Assembly (NCBI GenBank): GCA_003009795.1 | Contig: PXPE01000001.1 | Coordinates: 632,739 to 696,738, forward strand | Direction of reading: 5' to 3' | DNA length: 64,000 nt | DNA from: Nanohaloarchaea archaeon SW_7_43_1 | Lineage (GTDB): Archaea > Nanohalarchaeota > Nanosalinia > Nanosalinales > Nanosalinaceae | Translations under genes and position numbers: made by a program | Shown: one piece after another, positions 35,205-43,947 of the stretch | Numbering within the stretch: the first letter of the stretch is position 1 | How the letters are laid out: every line of letters starts with the position of its first letter | Notes under the pieces: generated by a model | Databases searched by the model: none | Seen by the model: the letters and a program-made list of their open reading frames with translations, nothing else | Told to the model about the DNA's origin: nothing

Positions 35205-36083
35205 GTGGAATGGTTTGTTGCAACAGTAGGAGCAGCACTGATCTGGTCCTTCACAGGAATAATCGCGAAAGAACTGATGGATCAGGATTCTAGCATTGTA
35301 TACTCTTTTCTATACACTGTTCTTGCTTTGATCTTCTACACACCTGTTTTCCTCTACTTTCTACCCCGAACCGCGATATCCTTAGAACTCCTTACACTAG
35401 GTATCTTCGCGGTATCTGGGATCGGCAATATCTTCGGTATAATGTCTTACAACTATTCGATAAAACTTGGAGAACTCTCCCGGGTGATACCATTCACAAA
35501 ACTAAACCCTGTTTTCACAGCTGTAATCGCAGCAGTGGTTCTGGGAGAACAGATGACACCAACCAGAGTAACAGGAATAATACTTGTCACAGTCGGAAGC
35601 TACGTTATACTTGAAGAGAAAAACACCGGCTGGAAACAACCCTTCAGAACATTCATACGTGAAAGAGGGCCAAAAGTAGCCGCCCTATCAGCTCTAATAT
35701 ACTCTTTCACCGCTGTAGCAGACAGATATTTAACCCAGATAATCCAACCAGAAATCTATAACTTCCTAATCTATCTCTCCATGGCAACCGGTTTAACAAC
35801 CTATATACTAGCGACAAGAAGAGATGTAATTCCCCGGATCATCCCTGACTTCAAACAGCATCTCTACAAATACATTGGAACAGGAATCGGTGCCGCATTT
35901 GGATCCTACCTCATATTTTACGCATTCTCACAGGCACCGGCCTCACGAGTAATACCTGTTTTACAGATCCAGGTACTGATATCAGTTATAGCAGGAGTCG
36001 TGCTGTTTGACGAGAAAAACCTTAGAGAGAAAATGGTTGGTGCGGTAATACTGATTGCTGGGATTACACTGATAGCAATCTAA
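35205..36083 (+). CDS. EamA/DMT-family transporter
   Basis: A 292-residue protein with ten membrane helices in two EamA repeats (first ending GTVLGEQMTP-like at VVLGEQMTPTRVTG, second ending VVLFDEKNLREKM), the usual drug/metabolite transporter layout. The substrate is unknown. The start is GTG at 35205, 7 bases after the L40e stop. No partner gene hints at a substrate. Confidence 0.88.
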   Translation: MEWFVATVGAALIWSFTGIIAKELMDQDSSIVYSFLYTVLALIFYTPVFLYFLPRTAISLELLTLGIFAVSGIGNIFGIMSYNYSIKLGELSRVIPFTKLNPVFTAVIAAVVLGEQMTPTRVTGIILVTVGSYVILEEKNTGWKQPFRTFIRERGPKVAALSALIYSFTAVADRYLTQIIQPEIYNFLIYLSMATGLTTYILATRRDVIPRIIPDFKQHLYKYIGTGIGAAFGSYLIFYAFSQAPASRVIPVLQIQVLISVIAGVVLFDEKNLREKMVGAVILIAGITLIAI

Positions 36084-36119
36084 CCATTTAAAGAAATTAC
36101 CGAGATAGTACAATAATAA

Positions 36120-36255
36120 GCCCCATTGGCTCAGCGGTAGAGCGCGTCCTTGGTAGGAACTTCTGGAAGTTCCATCATCACAAAACAAATTACAATTGAC
36201 TTTCAGAAAACCCACGAACAGGACGAGACCCCGGGTTCGAATCTCGGATGGGGCT
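36120..36255 (+). tRNA. tRNA-Thr(GGT) with a 64-base intron
   Basis: Acceptor GCCCCAT (36120-36126) pairs with ATGGGGC (36248-36254), with discriminator T36255 as in archaeal tRNA-Thr. The D stem is GCTC/GAGC, the anticodon stem CGTCC (36145-36149)/GGACG (36221-36225), and the anticodon GGT (36152-36154). The T arm is CCGGG TTCGAAT CTCGG. The intron is about 36156-36219, placed at 37/38. Its central helix is imperfect (three of four pairs), and the intron opens with a near-perfect hairpin, GGAACTTC/GAAGTTCC (36156-36173). Confidence 0.9.
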
Positions 36256-36348
36256 TCTATTGTTTTGGGTTCAAAACTCAGATTCTTCATCTGAAAGAAA
36301 AATCAATTAGCCACTATCCTCAGAGATTTAAAAAGAAGCTTATCAATT

Positions 36349-37323
36349 CTAATCATTTCGATCGGTAATATCTTTGGCTAAATTTTCAAGACCATTATTC
36401 TCAATATCAGCAAGTCCGATTTTAACTGCTCTTCTTCTGATAGCGTCTATACGTGCTTTTCCACTGGTTCTTGAGTCTGCGTGGTTCAGGAATGCATTGA
36501 TGTAATTGACCAGTTTTTCCTGTGATACATCGTAGTTAGGCGATAATTCATCTGTCCAAAGATATGTTACTGACCATGCGGCCCCTTCATCTATGTATTT
36601 TTTGTTGGGTGCTTTTCTGAGATCTGTTCCTGCGGCTTTTAGCTCGTTGTGTATGTAGGCGTGTGTCATTTCATGGCTGAGAACAGCTTTAGATACTTTA
36701 GGATCTTGTCTCTGGTCCAGAGCCTTATATAATGGTCTCAGCTCTTTTGGAAGCTTTTTGTAGTTTATCTGCTCTACTACCTCTTGAGGTGCTGAGTAGA
36801 TATTGAATTTGTTGTTTGCCCGCATGTATGATCCAAGTGTTCCATCACTTTGTCCGAAAATTGCGGAAAATAGCTCCTTAGTTCCTTTCTGGACATTAAG
36901 AACTTCGAATCCAATTTGTTTGAGTTCATCAGGTTTGCTTCCGTCTACATGCTCCTCGTCCATCATTATTTCTCCAAGATCCTCGCCTGTCTGTTTCTTT
37001 AGATAGAGGAAGTAGCAGGCAAGTAGTTGTTTCTGGGAGTATGAAACGCTACTAGGGAAAAGCTGAAATTCAATACCGTAAGAACCGGTTGAAGTTTCAA
37101 GAAATTTTTCAACACTTTCAAATGTTTCTTTCCTAACGCCATCAACTATAGTCGATATAAACTCGCCTATTTCTTCACAAATATGGCTTATACTGGTCTC
37201 AGGAGTGTTTTCTACCGCAGAAAGCGTTAAGTTAAAGTTTCCATGTGATATTTGTAGGCCGCAGGTACCACAGTAGGATTGATTATCCTTCACTTTTTCG
37301 ACGCATCCTAAGCAGAAACCCAT
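36349..37323 (-). CDS. Zn-ribbon HExxH metallopeptidase-like protein
   Basis: A 324-residue soluble protein. The N terminus has a four-Cys zinc ribbon (CLGCVEK, CGTCGLQ). The middle is a helical region with no known motif. LSHEMTHAYIHNEL (about 214-227) is a clear HExxH zinc site, and YIDEGAAW (about 243-250) probably gives the third ligand Glu, as in gluzincins. No signal peptide, so it acts in the cytoplasm. The substrate is unknown. Confidence 0.7.
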   Translation of the reverse strand: MGFCLGCVEKVKDNQSYCGTCGLQISHGNFNLTLSAVENTPETSISHICEEIGEFISTIVDGVRKETFESVEKFLETSTGSYGIEFQLFPSSVSYSQKQLLACYFLYLKKQTGEDLGEIMMDEEHVDGSKPDELKQIGFEVLNVQKGTKELFSAIFGQSDGTLGSYMRANNKFNIYSAPQEVVEQINYKKLPKELRPLYKALDQRQDPKVSKAVLSHEMTHAYIHNELKAAGTDLRKAPNKKYIDEGAAWSVTYLWTDELSPNYDVSQEKLVNYINAFLNHADSRTSGKARIDAIRRRAVKIGLADIENNGLENLAKDITDRND

Positions 37324-37519
37324 ATTACCACTATCATTCCTCTACATTAAACTTTTTACCAAGTTTTGCCAATCAGAGCGACTAATCGACATACCTAGCA
37401 AATACTAAGCAATAAATATGTGTAAAACTAGGGCCTCATAGTACCTGTTGCGATTCTCTGATGGTTCAATTCCCTTACCCCGAGAGAATGGTAAACATAA
37501 AATTCAGAAGTCAGAAAGG

Positions 37520-37566
37520 GGCTTTAAACCTTTGCTGAGAATGGATACTATGTTTAATTTAAAGCC
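37520..37566. promoter_or_regulatory. Inverted repeat overlapping a TATA box
   Basis: GGCTTTAAA (37520-37528) and TTTAAAGCC (37558-37566) are perfect 9-bp arms, 29 bases apart. The right arm contains the TATA-like TTTAA about 25-32 bases before the start of the next small gene. It could be an operator or an RNA stem. The region upstream (37324-37519) also has ATTCTCT/AGAGAAT arms (about 37454-37460 and 37482-37488) but no gene that I can see. Confidence 0.35.
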
Positions 37567-37584
37567 TCTAGCAGAGAAATATTA

Positions 37585-37767
37585 ATGTTTATGGAAGGAA
37601 AAGACCTCAAAACTTATATTCTGGCGGCGATGGTGATACTTTTCTGGCTGTCTACACCACTTTATTTCCAAGTTGAATATGGTTACTCAGCTGTGAAAGT
37701 GTCATTCTTGATTACTGTTATCTACTACATAGGGTTCAAGATATGGGAGAAACTGCTCTCCAAGTAG
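37585..37767 (+). CDS. Tiny two-helix membrane protein
   Basis: A 60-residue protein: KDLKTYILAAMVILFWLSTP forms helix one, KVSFLITVIYYIGFKIW helix two, then KLLSK. No family. Starts at 37585 and 37591 are both possible, and the TATA-like element at about 37555-37562 favours 37591. It precedes pepF by 31 bases and may be in the same transcript. Confidence 0.5.
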   Translation: MFMEGKDLKTYILAAMVILFWLSTPLYFQVEYGYSAVKVSFLITVIYYIGFKIWEKLLSK

Positions 37768-37798
37768 AGATAAAAACCTGGGAGATTCCTATATTTGT

Positions 37799-39565
37799 AT
37801 GGTTAGAAGCAGAGATGAGATCGACTCAAGGTATAAGTGGGGAGTTGATGAGGTATACAGTATTGGGGAATTAGATCAGGAGATTGACGATGTTAGAAGC
37901 CTCCTGGAAGATGTCAAAGATTTCAGTGGAGGGTTAAGTCGGGAAGAAAATCTTGAGGAATTTCTTGACAAGTATTCCAGGATGGAAAGAAAGCTATCCA
38001 CGCTCTCCCGGTATGCGTCAATGAAAAGTGATGAAGATACTCGGGATCAAGAGGCGCGGGCACTGAAATCCAAAGTTTCCTCTCTTAGTTCGAAAGTATC
38101 GGAAGAAACCAGTTTTGTCAAACTGGAGATACAAGGAATCGGGAAGGAAAAAGTTGAAGATATGATCGAGAGTAATGATAAAATCGCCGAGCGTGATTAC
38201 TACCTCCGGGAATTTACCCGGCTTAAGCCGTATACTAGGTCGCTTGAAGTGGAGAAAACAGTTTCCTCTCTATCAGAAGTGCTGGATGCATCTTCAGAGA
38301 CATACTCTATGCTCTCCAACGCCGATCTCACGTTTCCAGAAATCAATAGAGACGGAGAAAAAACCAGGATTACACAGGCAAATTTTACCAGGCTGCTGAA
38401 GGATGGAGACGAAAACTTCAGGGAGGAAGTCTATGAGAGTTATTATGAAACGCTTGAGGGCTACGAGAACACTATTGGCACCACATTCTCCAAAGAAGTA
38501 AGGACCAATATTAAAATGGCGGAAATAAGGAACTATAACTCGGCAAGAGAGGCAGCGCTAAAACCAGATAATATTCCTCTTGATGTCTATGATAATCTGG
38601 TTGAGACAGTGGAAGATAATTTGGATGTTTTACATGATCACATGAAACTGAAGCAGGAAGCCAGAAACCTTGATTCTGTGAAGATGCATGACCTTTACCT
38701 GCCAATCCCTGAAAGCAATAGCCCTGAAGTCAGCTACGAGAAAGCAAAAGAATATATTTTGGAGGCTCTCCAGCCACTGGGAGAGAGATACGTTGAAAAA
38801 CTGAGAGAGGGACTGGAAAACCGATGGGTTGATGTATACGAAACAGATGGAAAGAGATCAGGAGCATACTCAGGAGGTTCATACGATACCCGGCCGTTCA
38901 TCCTGATGAACTATCAGAAAGATATAGACTCGATGTACACACTGGCGCACGAACTTGGTCACTCCATGCACTCAGAGTTAACCAGCAAAAACCAACCATA
39001 CCTCCACAGCAACTACAAAATATTTGTAGCGGAGGTCGCTTCAACAGTTAACGAAGTACTACTAACAGAATATCTGCTGGAGAATATTGATGATCAGGAG
39101 TTCGGGAAGCATGTTCTCAGTCACGCACTGGAGAATTTCAGATCAACACTTTTCCGCCAGACAATGTTCGCCGACTTCGAGAAGAAAATACATGATAAAG
39201 CCGAATCCGGTGAGCCTATGACAGCAGAGAGAGCCAGCGAAATCTATGCAGATCTGAAATCAGATTTCTACAGGCCTGTCGAGATGGACGAGCATATCAG
39301 GAATGAATGGATGAGAATACCGCATTTCTACTACAACTTCTACGTATTCCAGTACGCTACAGGTATCTCGGCAGCGAACCAGATCGCAGAAATTATTCAG
39401 GATGAAGAACCAGAAAACTATCTGAAGTTTCTAAAAAGCGGTGGGAGCGCACCCCCATTAGAACTACTGAGGAAAGCCGGCGTCGACATGGAGAGCAAAG
39501 AGCCGGTCGAAACTGCTATTGAGCACTACAGTAAGAGAATAGAACAGATGAGAGAGCAGCTTTAA
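37799..39565 (+). CDS. pepF: Oligoendopeptidase F, family M3
   Basis: A 588-residue M3 zinc peptidase, cutting short peptides in the cytoplasm. AHELGHSMHSEL (about 382-393) is the HExxH helix, with EVASTVNEVLL about 25 residues later giving the third ligand Glu. GAYSGGSYDTRPFILMNY just before is also typical of PepF. Length is normal for the family. It converges with ampS, with a 4-base stop overlap. Together with ampS and the M32 gene it forms a peptide-degradation cluster. Confidence 0.95.
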   Translation: MVRSRDEIDSRYKWGVDEVYSIGELDQEIDDVRSLLEDVKDFSGGLSREENLEEFLDKYSRMERKLSTLSRYASMKSDEDTRDQEARALKSKVSSLSSKVSEETSFVKLEIQGIGKEKVEDMIESNDKIAERDYYLREFTRLKPYTRSLEVEKTVSSLSEVLDASSETYSMLSNADLTFPEINRDGEKTRITQANFTRLLKDGDENFREEVYESYYETLEGYENTIGTTFSKEVRTNIKMAEIRNYNSAREAALKPDNIPLDVYDNLVETVEDNLDVLHDHMKLKQEARNLDSVKMHDLYLPIPESNSPEVSYEKAKEYILEALQPLGERYVEKLREGLENRWVDVYETDGKRSGAYSGGSYDTRPFILMNYQKDIDSMYTLAHELGHSMHSELTSKNQPYLHSNYKIFVAEVASTVNEVLLTEYLLENIDDQEFGKHVLSHALENFRSTLFRQTMFADFEKKIHDKAESGEPMTAERASEIYADLKSDFYRPVEMDEHIRNEWMRIPHFYYNFYVFQYATGISAANQIAEIIQDEEPENYLKFLKSGGSAPPLELLRKAGVDMESKEPVETAIEHYSKRIEQMREQL

Positions 39566-40680
39566 TTCTCGAAAATCCATTTCCCGTCCTCCTGAACTAC
39601 TTCCCCGTCAACAATAATTTTTCCTCCACCGGCTCGGGACCTCAAATCATTGACTATATCCCAGTGGATCGCCGATTCGTTTCTCTTGGATTCGGGAGCA
39701 CATTCCTCGTAGGCTCTTCCTATTGCCATATGAACTGTCCCAGCTATTTTCTCATCAAACAAAGTATCTTTTGTAAACTCAGTGATCTGTTTGTTAGTAC
39801 CTAAACCCAGTTCTCCGATATACCTTGATCCTTCATCAGTGTTGATCATCTTTTCAAGATAGTCCTCATTTTTCTCAGCCTGGAAATCAACGATTTTCCC
39901 GTTTTCAAACCAGAGCTTGATACCGTGTACTTCTGTACCGCTGTCAACTCCAGGATACGTAAAGCTAATATGGCCTTCAACTGAATCCTTTACAGGTGCA
40001 TAGAAAACCTCACCGTCCGGAATATTGTTTCTTCCGTCAGCTGAAACGCCTTCTCTGTTTTCTAGGCTCATCCTTATATCTGTATCCTTGCTCTTTATTC
40101 TGACCTCTTCAGCTCCATCCACCAACTCTTTGACTTTCTTGTTCCGTTCGCTTATATCAGAGTAATCGGCAGTTACAGCTTCAAACACCATTTCCTCAAA
40201 CTCCTGAGTTGACATCCCTGCATTCTGGGCCATTGACTTGGTTGGGAATCTGGTTGCAACCCATTTTTTCGAGAGCCTTTCATTAAGAATTTCTCTGGTG
40301 GTTGACTTCCATTCAGAAATTTTCTCCGGATCAGTACCGGATAGATCCTGAGTGTTGTCTCCACCACCTATTCTGATATATGCATCCATTTTCTCCATTT
40401 CCTGTTTTTTGGCCTCGGAAAGAGTTTCAAGCTGGCTACTATCCGCATGTTTGAACCAGTCATAGTCTGCTGCTCCGGCTCCGTTCATGGTGTCATAGAG
40501 TAGGTGTTCGTGAGGCATACCTCCTCTTTTGATTATCTGTCTCCTAACCTCTTTGAATAGAGAAAGCGATTCCAGCGACTTGCAGAGAAGATAGACGTTA
40601 TCTCCCTTTTCAACATGTGTAGCTCGGTTGACCAGTACTTGGGTAAACTCTTTCAAACGAGTATCTTCGGTGTTTTCCAT
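39562..40680 (-). CDS. ampS: Aminopeptidase, M29 (AmpS/PepS) family
   Basis: A 372-residue M29 metallopeptidase, removing N-terminal residues from peptides. Family marks are RIGGGDNTQDL, the metal-ligand Glu in EVFYAPVKDSVEGHI (about 220-234), KMINTDEGSRYIGELGLGTN (about 273-292), and HMAIGRAYEEC...NESAIHWDIV near the C terminus. All are intact. It is divergent from the M32 carboxypeptidase (55 bases between starts), so one promoter region serves both peptidases. Confidence 0.93.
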   Translation of the reverse strand: MENTEDTRLKEFTQVLVNRATHVEKGDNVYLLCKSLESLSLFKEVRRQIIKRGGMPHEHLLYDTMNGAGAADYDWFKHADSSQLETLSEAKKQEMEKMDAYIRIGGGDNTQDLSGTDPEKISEWKSTTREILNERLSKKWVATRFPTKSMAQNAGMSTQEFEEMVFEAVTADYSDISERNKKVKELVDGAEEVRIKSKDTDIRMSLENREGVSADGRNNIPDGEVFYAPVKDSVEGHISFTYPGVDSGTEVHGIKLWFENGKIVDFQAEKNEDYLEKMINTDEGSRYIGELGLGTNKQITEFTKDTLFDEKIAGTVHMAIGRAYEECAPESKRNESAIHWDIVNDLRSRAGGGKIIVDGEVVQEDGKWIFEN

Positions 40681-40735
40681 ACAGCAACTATTGGAGCCTG
40701 GCTATTTATTTATTAGAGAAACCATATTATGATGT

Positions 40736-42223
40736 ATGACTTCTGAAGTGGAAAGGCTGAAAGAGAAATCAAAAAAGATTACCAACTTAGAACAGACATC
40801 AGGTTTACTTCACTGGGACCAAGAGGTTATAATGCCTGAAAAAGGAATTGAAGCCCGTTCCCAGCAACTTTCTGTTCTGTCCGGAATAAAACATGAAATG
40901 ATTGTCTCTAAAGAAATGCATAAATTGTTGGAAAGTATTGATCCAGAAGATCTTGAGGAACTGGATAATGCTACATACCGGGAGGTCAATCGGGAACATG
41001 AACGAGCCCGAAAAGTTGACCAGGAACTGATTGAGGAAATATCAGCTCAGTCCTCAGTGACTGTAGATAAATGGAAGGAAGCTCGTGAGGAAGATGACTT
41101 CTCAGTGGTTGAGGAACAACTACAGGAGCTAATCAAATTAAAGAGAGAATATGTAGAACAGATAGACACAAACGAAGAGCCCTACAAAGTCCTTTTCAAC
41201 GACTATGAGCCTTATATCCGGTTTGAAACAATGGAAGAAATTATGGAAACCCTCAAATCGGAGCTAAAGGATATTCTGGAAAAAATCAGAGAAAGTAGTA
41301 CGGATCCTGATAATATATTTGAAAGAGAAATTGAAGAGGAAAGGCAGATGGAAATTAACCGTGAAATTCTAAACGGTTTAGGATATGATTGGAGCAAGGG
41401 AAGGATTGATATCTCAGAGCATCCATTCACTATAGGAAATCAGTTTGATGCTCGAATAACGACTAGGGTTGATGAGAAGGATGTTTCAAAAACATTGATG
41501 CCGACGATACATGAGTTTGGTCACGCATTGTACGAACAGAATCTACCTGAAAATGAATACGGTTTTCCGGTAGGAGAGTCTCGAGATCTAAGCATTCATG
41601 AATCACAGTCCAGACTTTGGGAGAACCATGTAGGTAGGTCTGAAAGTTTCTGGAAGTATATTCAGGAAAATATAACAGAATTCGAAGAATCGGACGCTAA
41701 AGAGCTTTATCGGTCGATAAACCGCGTCAAGGAAGACAATCTAATTCGTGTGGAAGCTGATGAACTCAGCTATCATCTCCATATCTACCTTCGGTTCAAG
41801 CTTGAGAGACAGCTTGTTAACGGCGACATAGAAGTAACAGATCTCCCTGAAAAATGGAACGAGAAAATGGAAAACCTTCTGGGAATAAGACCTGAAAACG
41901 ATAAAACCGGTGTTTTACAGGATATTCACTGGTATCAAGGCAGTATAGGCTACTTTACAACCTACTCTCTGGGAAGCGTTATATCAGCTCAGCTATACGA
42001 AACAATAGAGAAAGATGTGAAAGACTTAGATGAGAAAGTAGAATCAGGGGAATTCGGAGAAGTCAGGGAATGGTTGAAGGAAAACATTCACCAACACGGA
42101 AAGCATTACAGAACCGAAAAGTTGGTAGAGAAAGCTAGTGGTGAGAAACCTGGAGCAGATAGTTTCCTGGATTATATCCGCGACAAGTATAGTGAAATAT
42201 ATGATCTGAATCTGGAAACCTGA
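40736..42223 (+). CDS. Carboxypeptidase Taq, family M32
   Basis: A 495-residue M32 metallocarboxypeptidase that removes C-terminal residues. PTIHEFGHALYEQ (about 252-264) is HExxH, and IHESQSRLWENHVGRS (about 283-298) is the H-E-S-Q-S-R-x-x-E-N block with the third ligand Glu. RVEADELSYHLHI and a late HxxGxxY region (IHQHGKHY) are also typical. Normal length. It is divergent from ampS. Confidence 0.95.
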   Translation: MTSEVERLKEKSKKITNLEQTSGLLHWDQEVIMPEKGIEARSQQLSVLSGIKHEMIVSKEMHKLLESIDPEDLEELDNATYREVNREHERARKVDQELIEEISAQSSVTVDKWKEAREEDDFSVVEEQLQELIKLKREYVEQIDTNEEPYKVLFNDYEPYIRFETMEEIMETLKSELKDILEKIRESSTDPDNIFEREIEEERQMEINREILNGLGYDWSKGRIDISEHPFTIGNQFDARITTRVDEKDVSKTLMPTIHEFGHALYEQNLPENEYGFPVGESRDLSIHESQSRLWENHVGRSESFWKYIQENITEFEESDAKELYRSINRVKEDNLIRVEADELSYHLHIYLRFKLERQLVNGDIEVTDLPEKWNEKMENLLGIRPENDKTGVLQDIHWYQGSIGYFTTYSLGSVISAQLYETIEKDVKDLDEKVESGEFGEVREWLKENIHQHGKHYRTEKLVEKASGEKPGADSFLDYIRDKYSEIYDLNLET

Positions 42224-42314
42224 TTTCCATAATGGTTTAGACTGTATCTTGATGACATATCAGGCAGATACTGAGCCATTTGTGACTAATCATAAGATGC
42301 TGTAAAGATCTCAG

Positions 42315-42749
42315 TCATTGTATCTGCTGTATTCTATATAGTCTGATGAAGTCTCCATCAACTTCTTCAGAGTTATCGCTGTACCGGAAGTAAAATCGGT
42401 AAGCATCATTACCTGCTATAACAAATTCCGAAACAGTTCTTTTCTGGCCATCGCTTGTAGTATTAATCTGTCTTTCACTATTCTCTGTCTCAATATACGC
42501 CTTGAATTCGTTCCAGTTTTCATAGTAAATACTTGCCGAACTATTGTCAAAAACTACAGATTCCTCTCTGTTATCAGCGTTCAGAGTTACGTTGAAATTT
42601 GAGCTATAAAGTTCCGGTCTCTCATATTTTTTGTTCTGAAGCTGGTCTCCTATTACGAAGCCTGTCCCAACCATGAGAAGAAATACTGATACTGTCAATA
42701 TCTTTTCCTGTCTTCCGACTCTCTCAGCAATGTCTTCAGGCGTGTACAT
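42315..42749 (-). CDS. Membrane-anchored protein, unknown
   Basis: A 144-residue protein: a cytoplasmic N terminus of about 17 residues, one membrane helix (ILTVSVFLLMVGTGFVIG), then an extracytoplasmic beta-rich domain with several N-x-S/T sequons (NVT, NSS, NTT, NSE). No family recognised. Single gene. Confidence 0.55.
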   Translation of the reverse strand: MYTPEDIAERVGRQEKILTVSVFLLMVGTGFVIGDQLQNKKYERPELYSSNFNVTLNADNREESVVFDNSSASIYYENWNEFKAYIETENSERQINTTSDGQKRTVSEFVIAGNDAYRFYFRYSDNSEEVDGDFIRLYRIQQIQ

Positions 42750-42823
42750 AGATCAACTTATGTTAGAAACGGTTTAAAAAATGAGGAAAAGGAGGTAGGT
42801 TGGTCTACTTGTTTACTATTTAT

Positions 42824-42920
42824 GCGAGAGCTACAGGTCTAGCCAGCTCGGGAATGAGAGCACTGCGAGCTTTTGATCCTAAATCTCAAATTTAGGGAGC
42901 GAATATATTGCTCTATCTCG
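42824..42920. other. Possible structured RNA region between 42750 and 43066
   Basis: This 300-base stretch has no ORF I trust. CGAGA (42825-42829)/TCTCG (42916-42920) could close a structure containing GCTC/GAGC (42846-42849/42858-42861, an 8-base loop) and CCTAAAT/ATTTAGG (about 42878-42896). It resembles a tRNA D arm locally, but no anticodon arm can be built. Strand unknown. Confidence 0.25.
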
Positions 42921-43066
42921 TAACCTTGTTGGTTCCACTACCTATCAGCATCCTTGTTTGGGCTCATTCTCCTATCTGGCTTGTTGTTTTGTAGTAATTT
43001 CGGGTTAGTTTGATGTTTACCTATCGTGTGCTGGTGTTCATCATTTGAGATCCTTTAGGCCGGAGA

Positions 43067-43201
43067 TCAGATGCAAGAGCGATGGCAGTAACCTTCTTCA
43101 GCCGTTATAAATTCATGTGCGCCATGTACTCTTTCCCCACATAGAACGCATTTTCCGAATTTTTTAGTTGAAGCTTGTCTTTGAGACAGTTCCATAATCA
43201 T
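43067..43201 (-). CDS. Small treble-clef-like zinc finger protein
   Basis: About 44 residues from the ATG at 43201 (43195 is also possible). It contains KCVLCGERVHGAHEFITAEE then CHRSCI, a Cys/His zinc site. The reading frame stays open to 43291, but the TATA box CTTATATAAG (about 43248-43257) lies inside that extension, so the shorter form is preferred. The role is unknown; small zinc fingers of this kind are common in halophilic archaea. Confidence 0.6.
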   Translation of the reverse strand: MIMELSQRQASTKKFGKCVLCGERVHGAHEFITAEEGYCHRSCI

Positions 43202-43432
43202 GCTTTTCAATTTAGGTTTCACCTCTGACCAAGTGTTAAGAAAAGCTCTTATATAAGTCTTTTTACTTAAACAATCTTTTTGACTGTTCAATTGGCAGAA
43301 TAAAAGTTTTTAAGCGCTTCTTTAAGTTAATCAAAGTTTTGTAAGCCCTGGGTTGTCCTATAAGAATTATTTTTGGTCATTGATATTTCGGCGGGGAAAA
43401 CTGTTAATAGGCATCCATAGAAGATTTACAGT

Positions 43433-43912
43433 ATGTACCTTGAGCGTATGAGAAACCTGAGTGAGCGACAGGTAACAATTGGAACGATAGCTATTCTGTT
43501 CCTTCTAATTCTATCCGCATTAGCTCTTCCAGAAACAGAACCAGATACAAACTTAGTGGATTCAATCGAGCTCAACTACGTAGAGGGAAATCAGTTAGGA
43601 GAAGCCATTGTTCAAAGAAACTCCGACTTCCCTACCTTCATCAAAGAGCCCGACTACAGAGCCTGTATATACACCAATAAGACTAAGCCACCCGTAATTC
43701 TAGAAACAGATACTGAGAAGGTTTTCGTCTCCACAGATCGTATCGAGGTTCTAGATGTTAATCTATCAGTCGCTGAGGATAAGCTAGATAATGAGTTTCC
43801 ACGAGAAGAAGTAAACGTTACACTAGAAAATAGATGCCCTCTGAGAGGTGAGAAAATGGTCGTACTGAGTAAGATACAACAACCTAACGATCTAGTTTCA
43901 GGTTTTAGTTGA
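43433..43912 (+). CDS. Membrane-anchored protein, unknown
   Basis: A 159-residue protein with one N-terminal helix (VTIGTIAILFLLILSALAL) and an extracytoplasmic domain with two Cys (ACIYTNKT, RCPLRGEK) that could form a disulfide, and N-x-S/T sites (NKT, NLS, NVT). No family recognised. It converges with the metzincin gene. Confidence 0.55.
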   Translation: MYLERMRNLSERQVTIGTIAILFLLILSALALPETEPDTNLVDSIELNYVEGNQLGEAIVQRNSDFPTFIKEPDYRACIYTNKTKPPVILETDTEKVFVSTDRIEVLDVNLSVAEDKLDNEFPREEVNVTLENRCPLRGEKMVVLSKIQQPNDLVSGFS

Positions 43913-43947
43913 TTCCTATAACTGTGAAAACAGAGATTTAATCAAGA

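Noticed and set aside
42958-42963. Extra TTGGGC loop like the hairpin array
   Set aside because: Flanking bases (CTTGT and TCATT) do not pair; the same is true of the copy at 61704.
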